In this document: positions 1 to 8,285 of the stretch, one piece after another
Position numbering within the stretch: the stretch's first letter is position 1
Layout of the letters: the number at the start of each line of letters is the position of its first letter
NCBI GenBank assembly: GCA_946537305.1
Contig: CAMNFR010000010.1
Span: 1-56,351, forward strand
DNA length: 56,351 nt
Source of the DNA: an uncultured Lachnospiraceae bacterium
GTDB taxonomy: Bacteria; Bacillota; Clostridia; Lachnospirales; Lachnospiraceae
Direction of reading: 5' to 3'
Program-made: the position numbers and the translations under genes
Notes under the pieces: generated by a model
What the model was told of the DNA's origin: nothing
Seen by the model: only the letters and a program-made list of their open reading frames with translations
Databases searched by the model: none

Positions 1-268
1 AGACTTCGTTGAAGGCGGCAAAATCTCCCATGTCCGCCAGGAAGCAGGTCGTTTTTACGACATGATCCATGGAGCTGCCGGCAGCTTCCAGGATCGCCTG
101 GACGTTTTTGCAGCTCTGCTCTGCCTGTGCGGCAATCCCTTCGGGAACGGAACCATCTGCCGGGTCAACCGGGATCTGACCGGAAGTAATAATCAGGCCG
201 AATGCCTCAAAAGCCTGTGAATAAGGGCCGATGGCACCGGGTGCATTTTTTGTTTCGATGACTCTCAT
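1..268 (-). CDS. ridA: RidA family imine/enamine deaminase, 3' end beyond the window edge
   Basis: The reverse strand encodes 89 residues beginning MRVIETKNAPGAIGPYSQAF, the typical N-terminus of the RidA/YjgF/YER057c family, including the conserved GPYSQA stretch and a following SGQIP motif. RidA proteins hydrolyse reactive 2-aminoacrylate and other enamines/imines released by PLP enzymes. The start is set by an AAGGAG about 10 nt upstream. The family is usually about 125 residues, so roughly 35 C-terminal residues, including the conserved Arg region, lie outside the window. It is the last visible gene of a permease - PatB lyase - RidA run. That order makes sense because a C-S lyase produces exactly the intermediates RidA clears. 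Family assignment is firm; the link to the lyase is inferred from position. Confidence 0.9.
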   Translation of the reverse strand, partial: MRVIETKNAPGAIGPYSQAFEAFGLIITSGQIPVDPADGSVPEGIAAQAEQSCKNVQAILEAAGSSMDHVVKTTCFLADMGDFAAFNEV

Positions 269-318
269 ATCTTTACAACTCCTTCTTTTGTTAAGAACGT
301 AATTCTAAACAGTTACGA

Positions 319-1530
319 TCAGGCGTTTTTTGCGAGAATGGCGTCGCGCATGCGCTTCAGGCCGGTCTCAATGATAGAACGAGGCATAGCCAGGTTCAGG
401 CGGATGAAGCGATTCGCATTTCCGACAAACAGCGCGTCGCCGCCTTCAAGCAGAACGCCGGCTTTGTATGCGAAGAAGGAAGGAAGATCATCATCTTTGT
501 CAAAGTAGGCGGACAGATCGACCCATGCCAGATACGTCGCCTCGGGAATCTCCATAACAGCCTTCGGCAGGTTCTCCTCCAGGAATTCCTTGAGGTAATG
601 GAAATTTCCGTCCAGATATTTCTTCATCTCTTCGTGCCATCTTCCACCGACATCGTAAGCCGCTTTCTGGCCGACCAGTGAAAGGGGATTAACAAATCCG
701 CCGATCTTGTCGGCAGCCTTGAACTCTTCGCGGGTCGCCTCATCACGAATGATGATGTTGGAGAACTGCAGTCCAGCCATATTGAACGTTTTGCTGGCGG
801 ACATGCAGGTGATCAGCTTTTTATATTCCGTCATCACCTTGGCCATAGGGATGTGCTTCTTCCCGGCGCGAATCAGATCGCAGTGGATCTCATCGGAAAT
901 GATCCAGAGGTTATATTTTTCAACGATCTCTGCCACTGCCGAGAGTTCTTCGGTTGTCCACATACGACCGGTGGGGTTGTGAGGGTTGCAGAAGATGACC
1001 AGTTTTGCCTTGGGATCAGCGCAGCATTTCTCAAAATTCTCGAGATCCATGGTGAAATGACCGGCGTCATCCCTCTTCAGCGGTGAGGAAAGGAACTCCA
1101 CATTGTTATACTCACAGGCATGAGCAAAATATCCATAGGAAGGCGTGTTGATAATGACCCTCTCGTCCTTCTGGCAAAGCGTTTCGACCAGCTGGAAGAG
1201 CGCAGGAATGATGCCAGGGGAGAAAGTAAGCTCATCCTTCGGCACATCCCAATCATAGTGATCGCGGCACCATTTTGCAAAGGACTGATAGTAATCATCG
1301 TCATATACGCCGGTGTAACCGAAGATTCTTCTGTCGATGCGGGCTTTCAGCGCGTCGCAGATTTCGGGGGCAACGGCGAATTCCATATCCGCCACCCACA
1401 TACGAACGAATTCATCATCCGCATAGGGGAATTTTTTCTCGGGACCGGCGTGGAAGATGTAACCGCGGAACCCGTCGGTGTTCAGTGCATTGGTATGGGT
1501 ACGATCGATGATCTCATCAAAGTTATACAT
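319..1530 (-). CDS. patB: PatB/MalY-type PLP aminotransferase, probable cystathionine beta-lyase
   Basis: A 403-residue fold-type I PLP enzyme of the MalY/PatB class. Features seen are the N-terminal VWVADMEF-like stretch (here MWVADMEFAVAPEI), the aspartate of ISDEIHCDL that contacts the pyridine nitrogen, and the SASKTFNMAGLQ segment carrying the Schiff-base lysine. Members of this class cleave C-S bonds of cystathionine or cysteine conjugates to pyruvate, ammonia and a thiol. The length is normal for the family. The start has AAGGAGG 7 nt upstream. It sits between an amino acid permease and ridA in the same direction, which suggests uptake and breakdown of a sulfur amino acid. The exact substrate cannot be read from sequence. 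Confidence 0.9.
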   Translation of the reverse strand: MYNFDEIIDRTHTNALNTDGFRGYIFHAGPEKKFPYADDEFVRMWVADMEFAVAPEICDALKARIDRRIFGYTGVYDDDYYQSFAKWCRDHYDWDVPKDELTFSPGIIPALFQLVETLCQKDERVIINTPSYGYFAHACEYNNVEFLSSPLKRDDAGHFTMDLENFEKCCADPKAKLVIFCNPHNPTGRMWTTEELSAVAEIVEKYNLWIISDEIHCDLIRAGKKHIPMAKVMTEYKKLITCMSASKTFNMAGLQFSNIIIRDEATREEFKAADKIGGFVNPLSLVGQKAAYDVGGRWHEEMKKYLDGNFHYLKEFLEENLPKAVMEIPEATYLAWVDLSAYFDKDDDLPSFFAYKAGVLLEGGDALFVGNANRFIRLNLAMPRSIIETGLKRMRDAILAKNA

Positions 1531-1551
1531 GGGGAACCTCCTTTATGTGCT

Positions 1552-1581
1552 GCCGCCGGCCATGACTTCGGAGCCGGCGGC
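1552..1581 (-). other. Intercistronic GC-rich hairpin
   Basis: Perfect 9-bp arms (GCCGCCGGC / GCCGGCGGC) flank a 12-nt loop between the permease and the lyase gene. No T-tract follows on the minus strand, so it looks like an mRNA processing or stability hairpin that could set the expression ratio of the two genes rather than a terminator. Confidence 0.55.
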
Positions 1582-1602
1582 CTGTGTTCTCTTCTTTTAT
1601 AA

Positions 1603-2982
1603 TCAGTCCTCTGCCTTCAGGGCTGCATTTACGATTTCCTGGCGCTTTGCGTCAAGCTCTTCCTTGCTTACAGAGCCGGTCTTCAGGGCGATGCCGGAGA
1701 AGATCAGCGGGATAATGATGACGGCCGCAGCAACAATTGCATCTTTTACGGTAAGGTCTTTGAACAGTGTGATCGCGACAACGGCTGCGCAGAATCCGCC
1801 GAGGATGCTGCAGAGATTGAACAGCCATACCGGGATCTTGATGGAGCGCTTTGCGAACTGCTCCGGATATTTCTTAGGGATCGTCATGCAGGCAACATTC
1901 AGATAGCAGTTGATCAGCATGGTAGGGATCATCAGCATGCTGATGGCATTGCCGACGCTCATGCCTGTCAGAATCGGGACAAGCGCTACGATATAGGTAA
2001 GCAGGAAGCAGAAATAAGGATATCCGTCACTGCTCTTTTTGCGGAATGCGGAAGGAAACCATCCATCATCTGCCATGTGGGAAAGCGGTTCGCGGATCAT
2101 GGCAAGAACCGCCAGAAACGAGGAAATGATGGCGCAGATGCCGCCGCCGATTACAAAGAAGGCGAAAAGTCCGTGAGGCATAATGGCCTGTGCGGTAACG
2201 CTTAAGTTTTCTCCTGCGATCTGATCATAAGGAAGAACACCGGAAGCAACATAGGACATCAGACCGTAAACGACCGATACAACAACGCAGGTCACCAGAA
2301 TTCCCATCGGAATCGTACGCTTGGGATTCTTTGTAATCGGTACTACACCGACCGGACCCATGGTGGTTCCCTGGCAAGCCCATCCCATGATGGCAATGGC
2401 GCTGATCATGCCGCCGAAACCGCCGTGAAAGAAGCCGCCGTCAAAGGTCGCGTTGAAGAAATTTGCCGCATTCACACTGGGAATACCCATGATTACAAAC
2501 AAGATAAGAGCAATGACCAACAGTCCGGTCGCCACATTCTGAAAGAGCGTTACAATTCTGTTTCCCCTGATGGAAAGCAGGAAGAACAAGGTAAGAACAA
2601 CCGCGCTGATCAGTGTGCTGTGATCATTGACGATCGGGAACAGGTTGCCCAGATAGCTGGTAAGCGCAAGCGCATAGCCGGTAAAACCGAACGCCCAGAT
2701 TACATTTGTCCACCCGCCGTATCCCGTGAGCAGCGGCGGAAGCAGCATACCTTTCATGCTGTAATCACCGCCGTTAATGACGAAAATACCGGACATGCCG
2801 AGATTGTACCAGTAAGCCAGCAGCATGTAGAAAACGCAGATGATGGTGATCGGAAGAATGGAACGCCCCGTTCTTTCGATCGCCGAGCCAAGTGTGACAA
2901 AGATACCGGAACCGACAGCGCCGCCAACGCCCAGGCCGACTATATTCCACAGCCCGATTTTTTTGATGTTTTCGTTATTCAT
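1603..2982 (-). CDS. APC superfamily amino acid permease
   Basis: A 459-residue integral membrane protein with about 12 hydrophobic segments. Its N-terminus contains the glycine-rich GLGVGGAVGSGIFVTLG motif of APC family TM1, where the substrate backbone binds. The family moves amino acids by H+ symport or exchange. A ribosome site GGAGGAATCC precedes the ATG. It is first in a run with a PatB-type lyase and RidA, and a good -35/-10 promoter lies about 75-100 nt upstream, so it is probably the first gene of the operon. The lyase context makes a sulfur amino acid a reasonable but unproven substrate. Confidence 0.88.
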   Translation of the reverse strand: MNNENIKKIGLWNIVGLGVGGAVGSGIFVTLGSAIERTGRSILPITIICVFYMLLAYWYNLGMSGIFVINGGDYSMKGMLLPPLLTGYGGWTNVIWAFGFTGYALALTSYLGNLFPIVNDHSTLISAVVLTLFFLLSIRGNRIVTLFQNVATGLLVIALILFVIMGIPSVNAANFFNATFDGGFFHGGFGGMISAIAIMGWACQGTTMGPVGVVPITKNPKRTIPMGILVTCVVVSVVYGLMSYVASGVLPYDQIAGENLSVTAQAIMPHGLFAFFVIGGGICAIISSFLAVLAMIREPLSHMADDGWFPSAFRKKSSDGYPYFCFLLTYIVALVPILTGMSVGNAISMLMIPTMLINCYLNVACMTIPKKYPEQFAKRSIKIPVWLFNLCSILGGFCAAVVAITLFKDLTVKDAIVAAAVIIIPLIFSGIALKTGSVSKEELDAKRQEIVNAALKAED

Positions 2983-3057
2983 GGATTCCTCCGCTTTACT
3001 AAATTTGATTCATTGGGGGATATAGATCAGGCTGCGCAGCACATCTCATATGGTTGC

Positions 3058-3086
3058 ATTATAGGGGGAAATCCTCCGGAGGTCAA
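3058..3086 (-). promoter_or_regulatory. Promoter of the permease-lyase-ridA operon with a palindrome in the spacer
   Basis: On the minus strand TTGACC (3086-3081) and TATAAT (3063-3058) are separated by exactly 17 nt. The spacer contains the palindrome CCTCCGGAGG (3073-3082), well placed for a repressor such as the divergently encoded XRE protein. The promoter call is strong; the operator call is inference. Confidence 0.7.
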
Positions 3087-3151
3087 AGCGGTACAGGTTT
3101 CACGAAAAGAAACAAAATGGCAAATAAAGTTTCTTTAAACGAAAAAATCAG

Positions 3152-3180
3152 ATGACATTCGATCCGTTTTGAAGTATAAT
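3152..3180 (+). promoter_or_regulatory. Promoter of the XRE regulator gene
   Basis: ATGACA and a perfect TATAAT are separated by 17 nt, about 64 nt upstream of the ATG at 3244. The spacing and -10 box are canonical for the housekeeping sigma factor. Confidence 0.6.
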
Positions 3181-3243
3181 TGTTATCATCAGCAAAAAAT
3201 CGTTAAAAAGTCTATTCTTAGGAACCTGTTACGGAGGTTATAC

Positions 3244-3948
3244 ATGTCAGAACTGAGCATTGAAACCGGGAAGAAGATCCGGTATTTAAGAACCGGAAAA
3301 AACATGACCCTGGAGGAACTGGCGGCAGCCGTCTGCAAGAGTAAGGCGACGATGTCCAAGTACGAAAAAGGGGATATTGTAATCGATATAGAAACCTTGT
3401 ATGAGATCGCGGATGCCCTCCAGATCCATATCGATCAGCTGCTCGTGACACAGGATAAAAAGAAGCCCGATGAACGGGAAATCGATCCTGTTTTTTTCCG
3501 CGGGCGAAATCAATTGTATGCCTATTTTTATGATGGCAGAATCCGTAAAATCAATCGTACGGTATGCGATATTCTATCGAAGACGGATGTGAATCAGTAC
3601 AAACTGATCATGTATATGAATTACCAGAATATTGACCGCTATCAGCAGTGTGAAAACACCTACATCGGATATATAAAACATTTTGATGCGCTTTCGATCA
3701 TAGAAGTCGTACATCAGACAAACCCGATGGAGCACGGCAGTGTTCAGATTCTTGCCTCATTTATGGATTCCGAGGTGAAGTGGGGCTTGTGGAACGGAAT
3801 ATCCTCCCGCCCACTGATGCCGGTGGCATGTAAAATGCTCTTCTCCCAAAAGCCGCTGAAAGAAGACGCGGAACTGGAAGAAATGCTGAAGATCTCCAAA
3901 GATGATATACGCGTTATGAAAATGTACAACTTTTTCTCTGTGACGTAA
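3244..3948 (+). CDS. XRE-family helix-turn-helix regulator
   Basis: A 234-residue protein. Residues 1-65 form a Cro/CI-type HTH (TLEELAAAVCKSKATMSKYE is the helix-turn-helix core). The rest is an unrecognised C-terminal domain, presumably for sensing or oligomerisation. The frame is open further upstream, but ACGGAGG just before 3244 and the start of the HTH fold at this methionine decide the start. It is transcribed away from the permease operon and shares its promoter region, so it is the likely regulator of that operon. A tyrosine phosphatase follows in the same direction 63 nt downstream. Confidence 0.85.
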   Translation: MSELSIETGKKIRYLRTGKNMTLEELAAAVCKSKATMSKYEKGDIVIDIETLYEIADALQIHIDQLLVTQDKKKPDEREIDPVFFRGRNQLYAYFYDGRIRKINRTVCDILSKTDVNQYKLIMYMNYQNIDRYQQCENTYIGYIKHFDALSIIEVVHQTNPMEHGSVQILASFMDSEVKWGLWNGISSRPLMPVACKMLFSQKPLKEDAELEEMLKISKDDIRVMKMYNFFSVT

Positions 3949-4011
3949 TATTTGAAACTCTCTGTAACGCAGCATTTAGAACACACGAACAAGATTTACA
4001 GGAAAACACAA

Positions 4012-5124
4012 ATGTCAGATAACATAAAAAATACACCGGCGATTCAAACGAACATTCACAAGATCAGCCGGTTTGGCAATATTACGCTGATGGTTTCTCC
4101 GGAAATGATGGCTGAAGCCGGTTTTGAGCCGGCGGATGTGATCCTGGTGCGGATCGGCCAGCATGAAATGGAGATGCCCATCGGCACCGGTTATAATGAT
4201 GCCGACAGCGGCGAGCCGGTATGCTGTCTTCTTACCGGTCCGGAATATGGTCCCGGCTGGGTGGTCCTGGCCATCAATGCCGGGAACATGGCCGCGGAAA
4301 TGGAACTGGCGAAGGTCGTTATGATCGATGATCCCCCAGGATATCAGCTTGTCTGGGAACCCGATATCGATTATTCCACGTCGGTCTGTTTGTCGATGGT
4401 TCAAAAGCAGGGATACATTGACGAATACCGGATGCATTGTTCCGGAAATACGCGGTCAAACGACCGAAATGATTATGCAGCACTTTCCGACGAGGCCTAT
4501 GCGAATTTTCGGGAGATCTGTACCTCCGGCATGGCACGCGGCAGACTGTACCGATCCTCCTCTCCGGTCAATCCGGCATTGAACCGGAACCGGGAGGCTG
4601 ACACGGCATTACAGAACGCAGGAATCCGGACGGTCATGAACATGACGGATTCGATGGAGCGGCTGCACCAATATGCCGGATACGAAACCACCGCCTACTC
4701 CGCGTTTCTGATCACGGCCCTGAATATGGAGATGGATTTCTTTTCGGATACATTCCGCCGGAAGCTAACAGAGGGGTTTCGCTTTCTTGCAGAGCATGAC
4801 GGGCCTTATCTCATCCACTGTACAGAGGGAAAGGACCGCGCAGGATTTGCGGCGGCCATGCTGGAATGTCTTATGGGGGCAGATCTCTCAGAGGTCATCG
4901 CCGATTATATGCTGTCATTCGTCAATTTTTACCATTTTTCCCCCGGAACGGAGCAATACGCGCTGATTGCCGCCGGCAATATTGAAGCGGCCCTGGCAAA
5001 GGCATTCGGAACGGATATGAAAAGCGGCGACGGCCGTTGTCTGGCCGTATGTGCGGAAAGATATCTGCGGAAAGCCGGGATGAGCAGCGATGAAATACAG
5101 CAATTGAAGCGCTGTCTGGGGTAA
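4012..5124 (+). CDS. Tyrosine phosphatase (CX5R type) with an N-terminal SAM_HAT_C-like domain
   Basis: 370 residues. The C-terminal half is a Y_phosphatase3-type protein or lipid phosphatase. It carries the P-loop HCTEGKDRAGF with nucleophile Cys270 and the Arg five residues later, preceded by the family's LYRSSSP motif. The first ~110 residues (KISRFGNITLMV ... VVLAINAGNMAAEMEL) resemble the small C-terminal beta domain of SAM hydroxide adenosyltransferases/halogenases (DUF62), which has a similar FGN start and a late 'AxNxGNAAExL' motif. That similarity is recalled from family knowledge, not computed. A TTG at 3952 would extend the frame but has no ribosome site, so ATG 4012 is preferred. 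It may act on phosphotyrosine or phosphoinositide-like substrates; the true substrate is unknown. Confidence 0.8.
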   Translation: MSDNIKNTPAIQTNIHKISRFGNITLMVSPEMMAEAGFEPADVILVRIGQHEMEMPIGTGYNDADSGEPVCCLLTGPEYGPGWVVLAINAGNMAAEMELAKVVMIDDPPGYQLVWEPDIDYSTSVCLSMVQKQGYIDEYRMHCSGNTRSNDRNDYAALSDEAYANFREICTSGMARGRLYRSSSPVNPALNRNREADTALQNAGIRTVMNMTDSMERLHQYAGYETTAYSAFLITALNMEMDFFSDTFRRKLTEGFRFLAEHDGPYLIHCTEGKDRAGFAAAMLECLMGADLSEVIADYMLSFVNFYHFSPGTEQYALIAAGNIEAALAKAFGTDMKSGDGRCLAVCAERYLRKAGMSSDEIQQLKRCLG

Positions 5125-5129
5125 TGAAA

Positions 5130-5160
5130 AAGGACCTTCGGTATAAAACCGTCGGTCCTT
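5130..5160. terminator. Bidirectional terminator between convergent genes
   Basis: AAGGACC and GGTCCTT arms with further pairing inside, A-rich on the left and T-rich on the right. It lies between the phosphatase stop (5124) and the stop of the convergent LRR gene (5179). Confidence 0.75.
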
Positions 5161-5178
5161 CTTTGTTATTGCTATGAT

Positions 5179-6489
5179 TTACTGAATCTTAGCCTTCTTG
5201 CTGATTCCCTTCTTCACCAGCCATTTCTTATAAGCGCTTTTTACCTTTTTAGGCACTTTGACCTTGACCTTAGAGGGCGTCCCCTTGAATGCCTTGGAGC
5301 CGACCTTCCCTGCCTTAAGCTTCTTGCTCTTTATTGTGATGGTCTTGAGCTTCTTGCAGTTCTGGAAGGCACTCTTCCCAATTGAAGTTACGTTGCTGCC
5401 AATCGTGAGCTTCTTGATTTTAGCGTGACCTTTCAGTGCTTTTGCAGCGACAGATGTCACCTTATAGGAAGTGCTTCCTACCTTAATAGCTGCAGGCATT
5501 TTCAGGGATGTCTTACTTGCTCCAAGACCTGCCAGGGCAGCAGTATTTTTCTTCGTGTTAAGCTTGTACTTAGCCTGTGTGGCTGCATCTGTATAAACAG
5601 CGCTGTCGGTTGCGTAGGCCAGTCCCTGCACCGACTGGGCCATCGGTGTCAGCAAAACACTTTTGTTTTTCCAGGAGCACAGCATTACGATCAGTTCGTA
5701 CACATGACCGGTTGCCGTGGGATTGATCTTTTGCTGATAGACCGCTGTCGGGCTGTCATTTGTCGAGGCCTGTTCGAAGGCGGAGGCAAAGTCTGAGATC
5801 TTAAATACAGCACTGGTTCCTGTCTGATTGTAGATGCCGCCGACGGCGTAGCACATCGCACCGCCATCACAGCGAATAAAAGGAACCAGATTGTAATAGT
5901 CCGCTCCGGAAACCTTATTCCAGCTTACCTTCACCTGATCACTGCCGCTCATGCTCATCGTCAATCCCGCAGAGGGGTTGATAGTATAGGTCTGCGTTGA
6001 GGTAAACAACGGCACGTAGATGGAATGACCTTCGTAGGTTTCCTTCACCTCATATTGGACCGATAGCGTCGCTTTGCCGGCTTTTTTTGCCTTCATGATC
6101 AGAACATCTCCATCCCGCGTTACACTCAGGATGGAGTTGTCTTCCACACCTTTCTCATTCAGCACCTTTACAGTATGTATCGTATAACCTGACTTCATCG
6201 GGACACTGCCGGAACTAGTGGCGCCTGATCCACGGTTGGTGACAGCACGCTCACACCCCAGCTTGGTTCTCCAGGTGTCGCCCACAGAAAAGTTATCATA
6301 CCGGATTCCCTGGTAGTCATATGCATTCTCAATGCCTTCCAGATAAAACGACCCGTCGTATTGAACCTCCAACGTGCCATCGTTCGTATTGAAGGTAAAC
6401 GCCTTTGACTCCGCTCTGACCATAGCTGCAGGAACGACCAATACTGTCAACGCTGTCAGAAGAATAACAACTATTTGTTTCAGTTTCAT
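5179..6489 (-). CDS. Secreted leucine-rich-repeat (BspA-like) surface protein
   Basis: 436 residues. Residues 1-27 are a clear signal peptide (basic MKLKQ, hydrophobic core, ending AAMVRAE). The middle holds a fibronectin-like beta segment (QVKVSWNKVSGADYYNL). The last ~100 residues hold BspA/LRR_5 repeats (KIKKLTIGSNVTSIGKSAF) and a very lysine-rich tail. Such proteins sit on the cell surface of Clostridia and are thought to act in adhesion. There is no LPXTG motif or SLH domain, so anchoring may be ionic through the basic tail (inference). A TTG nine bases upstream is in frame, but GGGGG spaced 10 nt from the ATG supports 6489. It appears to be a single-gene unit ending at the bidirectional terminator. 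Confidence 0.8.
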   Translation of the reverse strand: MKLKQIVVILLTALTVLVVPAAMVRAESKAFTFNTNDGTLEVQYDGSFYLEGIENAYDYQGIRYDNFSVGDTWRTKLGCERAVTNRGSGATSSGSVPMKSGYTIHTVKVLNEKGVEDNSILSVTRDGDVLIMKAKKAGKATLSVQYEVKETYEGHSIYVPLFTSTQTYTINPSAGLTMSMSGSDQVKVSWNKVSGADYYNLVPFIRCDGGAMCYAVGGIYNQTGTSAVFKISDFASAFEQASTNDSPTAVYQQKINPTATGHVYELIVMLCSWKNKSVLLTPMAQSVQGLAYATDSAVYTDAATQAKYKLNTKKNTAALAGLGASKTSLKMPAAIKVGSTSYKVTSVAAKALKGHAKIKKLTIGSNVTSIGKSAFQNCKKLKTITIKSKKLKAGKVGSKAFKGTPSKVKVKVPKKVKSAYKKWLVKKGISKKAKIQ

Positions 6490-6644
6490 TTTTTGCAATC
6501 CCCCTTTGTTATAATATGATTATGATTTTCATCACCAGTATATCTAAAAGCCACGAGATTGTAAAGTGCAAACAGGCTGCATGTTTTACCGGAATGCGAA
6601 AGTCAATAATAGAAAAAGCTTGCATTTCTGAAAGGAACGGCGTA

Positions 6645-6677
6645 CACTAGACGTAGTTTTCAATACTATGTCTAGTG
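6645..6677. other. Near-perfect inverted repeat upstream of degV
   Basis: Arms CACTAGACGTAG and CTATGTCTAGTG pair at 11 of 12 positions around a 9-nt loop, followed on the plus strand by ATTCTTTTCT. It lies in the gap between the divergent LRR and degV genes. It could be an operator or a weak terminator/attenuator in the degV leader. Confidence 0.5.
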
Positions 6678-6743
6678 ATTCTTTTCTCTGTATTGATGTT
6701 TTATGGTGCTGCGATGTCATTTTCCATGAAAGGAGGTCCGATC

Positions 6744-7574
6744 ATGCGAATCATCACGAATACAGCTTCCATGTTCCGGCCGGAGGAAGGTTCCCGGCTG
6801 GGGATTCAGATCATTCCCGTGAGCGTCTCTCTGGATGACCGCTCGCTTCGGGATTATGTAGACATCGATTCCGATGCCTTTATGGCACTCTTAGGAGAAG
6901 ATCATGTGCCGACCTCCTCCCAGCCCTGTGTGGGTGATGTAATCGATGTTCTTGAAAACTCTGACGAAGAAACCATCCTGCTGACCGTCGGCGACGGGCT
7001 CTCCGGCGAATATGCCACCGCGCTCGGCGTCCGCAACACGCTCCCCTATAAGGATCGTATCCATGTGATCAATTCCGGTTCTCTGGGCGGGCCGCTCCGA
7101 TATCTGGCCAAAAAAGCAGTCGACCTTAGGAATCAAGGCCTGTCTGCCCTTGAAATTGACCGCCGGCTGACGGAGTGTGCGGCATCCTCCGCCTCGTTTG
7201 TGATTCCTGCGGATTTTCAGTACCTGCGCCGGAGCGGTCGTATTCAGCAGATCACCGCGAAGATCGGCGGCGCTCTGAAGCTCCTGCCCGTTCTGACCCA
7301 GACCGAGGACCGGCGGCGGATCTCCCTGATGGCTGTCAAACGGACCTGGAATGCCGCTGTGGACACAATTCTCACGCGTCTGAACGCGATGGGCGTGAAT
7401 GAAGAATATCTGATCAGCGTGGAATATGCGGATACAAAGAGTCTGGCGGAAAAGGTCCGCGACCGGATTCGTACTCGATTCCCGAACATCGAGAGCGAAC
7501 TGATGCAGCTCCCGCCTTCCCTGATTACCCACGGCGGCCCCGGCTGCATTGTAGTCCAGAGTATTCACAAATAA
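6744..7574 (+). CDS. DegV family fatty-acid-binding protein
   Basis: 276 residues with the family hallmarks TSSQP (in HVPTSSQPCVGDV) and a GDGLSGEYATA loop in the N-terminal domain. The C-terminal domain contains FVIPADFQYLRRSGRI and GGALKLLPVL. DegV/FakB proteins bind a fatty acid and, in Firmicutes, present it to the FakA kinase. The frame is open upstream, but AAAGGAGG spaced for ATG 6744 fixes the start. plsY follows 21 nt downstream, a sensible pairing because PlsY uses acyl-phosphate, the product of FakAB. No fakA is in the window. Confidence 0.88.
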   Translation: MRIITNTASMFRPEEGSRLGIQIIPVSVSLDDRSLRDYVDIDSDAFMALLGEDHVPTSSQPCVGDVIDVLENSDEETILLTVGDGLSGEYATALGVRNTLPYKDRIHVINSGSLGGPLRYLAKKAVDLRNQGLSALEIDRRLTECAASSASFVIPADFQYLRRSGRIQQITAKIGGALKLLPVLTQTEDRRRISLMAVKRTWNAAVDTILTRLNAMGVNEEYLISVEYADTKSLAEKVRDRIRTRFPNIESELMQLPPSLITHGGPGCIVVQSIHK

Positions 7575-7595
7575 AAAAACAGCCGAGGACTATTT

Positions 7596-8216
7596 ATGAT
7601 ATTATTGTTGAGCATTCTTATTGGCTATCTGATCGGATCTATCCCGTTCGCCCTGGTCATCGGCAAGCTCTTTTACCGGACCGATGTGCGGCAATACGGC
7701 AGCGGCAATCTGGGCGGCGGCAACACCGCGCGGGTGCTCGGAAAGCGTGCCGGCCTCTCTGTGATGGCGCTGGACCTGCTGAAGGTCACCTTTGTACTGC
7801 TGCTGGTGCAGTTTTTGGGCGGCGGCGACACAGCTATCGCCTGCGGCGGGCTCGCAGCCGGTATCGGCCACTGCTTCCCGGTGTTCGCAGGATTTAAGGG
7901 CGGCAAAGCCGTAGCCGCCATGTATGGCCTGCTCTTCGGCCTTTTTGCCGCCGCAGGCCGCAGCCCCTTGTATTTCTTCCTGCCGCTGGCGATATTTCTG
8001 ATTACCCTATTTGTGACCAGGATCATTGCCCTTGCCAGCATCATCTCCGCCGGAGCCGTGACATTATTTGTTTTCCTCCGGCCGGAAGCACTGGTCATCA
8101 AAGTGGTCCTGCTGATCTATTTTGTGATGATCGTGGTGCGACATCGGTCCAATATCGGAAGGATTCTTCGACATGAGGAGAACACCGTAAAAATTTTTGA
8201 CAGATTTTTTCCTTAA
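7596..8216 (+). CDS. plsY: Acyl-phosphate:glycerol-3-phosphate acyltransferase
   Basis: 206 residues with five predicted membrane segments and three PlsY motifs: GSIPFALVIGK, GSGNLGGGNTARVLGK and GFKGGKAVA. It makes 1-acyl-glycerol-3-phosphate from acyl-phosphate at the membrane, the first step of phospholipid synthesis in Firmicutes. Motif 2 reads GSGNLGGGNTARVLG instead of the more common GSGNIGATN, a modest variation. It ends an apparent degV-plsY operon at a strong hairpin. Confidence 0.93.
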   Translation: MILLLSILIGYLIGSIPFALVIGKLFYRTDVRQYGSGNLGGGNTARVLGKRAGLSVMALDLLKVTFVLLLVQFLGGGDTAIACGGLAAGIGHCFPVFAGFKGGKAVAAMYGLLFGLFAAAGRSPLYFFLPLAIFLITLFVTRIIALASIISAGAVTLFVFLRPEALVIKVVLLIYFVMIVVRHRSNIGRILRHEENTVKIFDRFFP

Positions 8217-8217
8217 A

Positions 8218-8275
8218 AATAACCCCTGTTCTGCATGTTCCCGGGTGGCTGCCCGGCATGCAAACAGGGGTTATT
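8218..8275. terminator. Large bidirectional terminator with extended inner stem
   Basis: AATAACCCCTGTT and AACAGGGGTTATT form 13-bp perfect outer arms. The intervening bases add inner stems (GCATG/CATGC and CCGGG/CCCGG). It separates plsY from the convergent nitroreductase gene, with A- and T-rich flanks on both sides. Confidence 0.8.
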
Positions 8276-8285
8276 GATTATCTTT

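Noticed and set aside
272-282. TTTACAACTCC near the ridA start as another half-site
   Set aside because: No TGTGCAA-like word at 27-28 nt; chance match.
6565-6590. AGTGCAA ... TTTTACC as a half-site upstream of degV
   Set aside because: Spacing is about 19 nt, not 27-28, and there is no mirrored partner.
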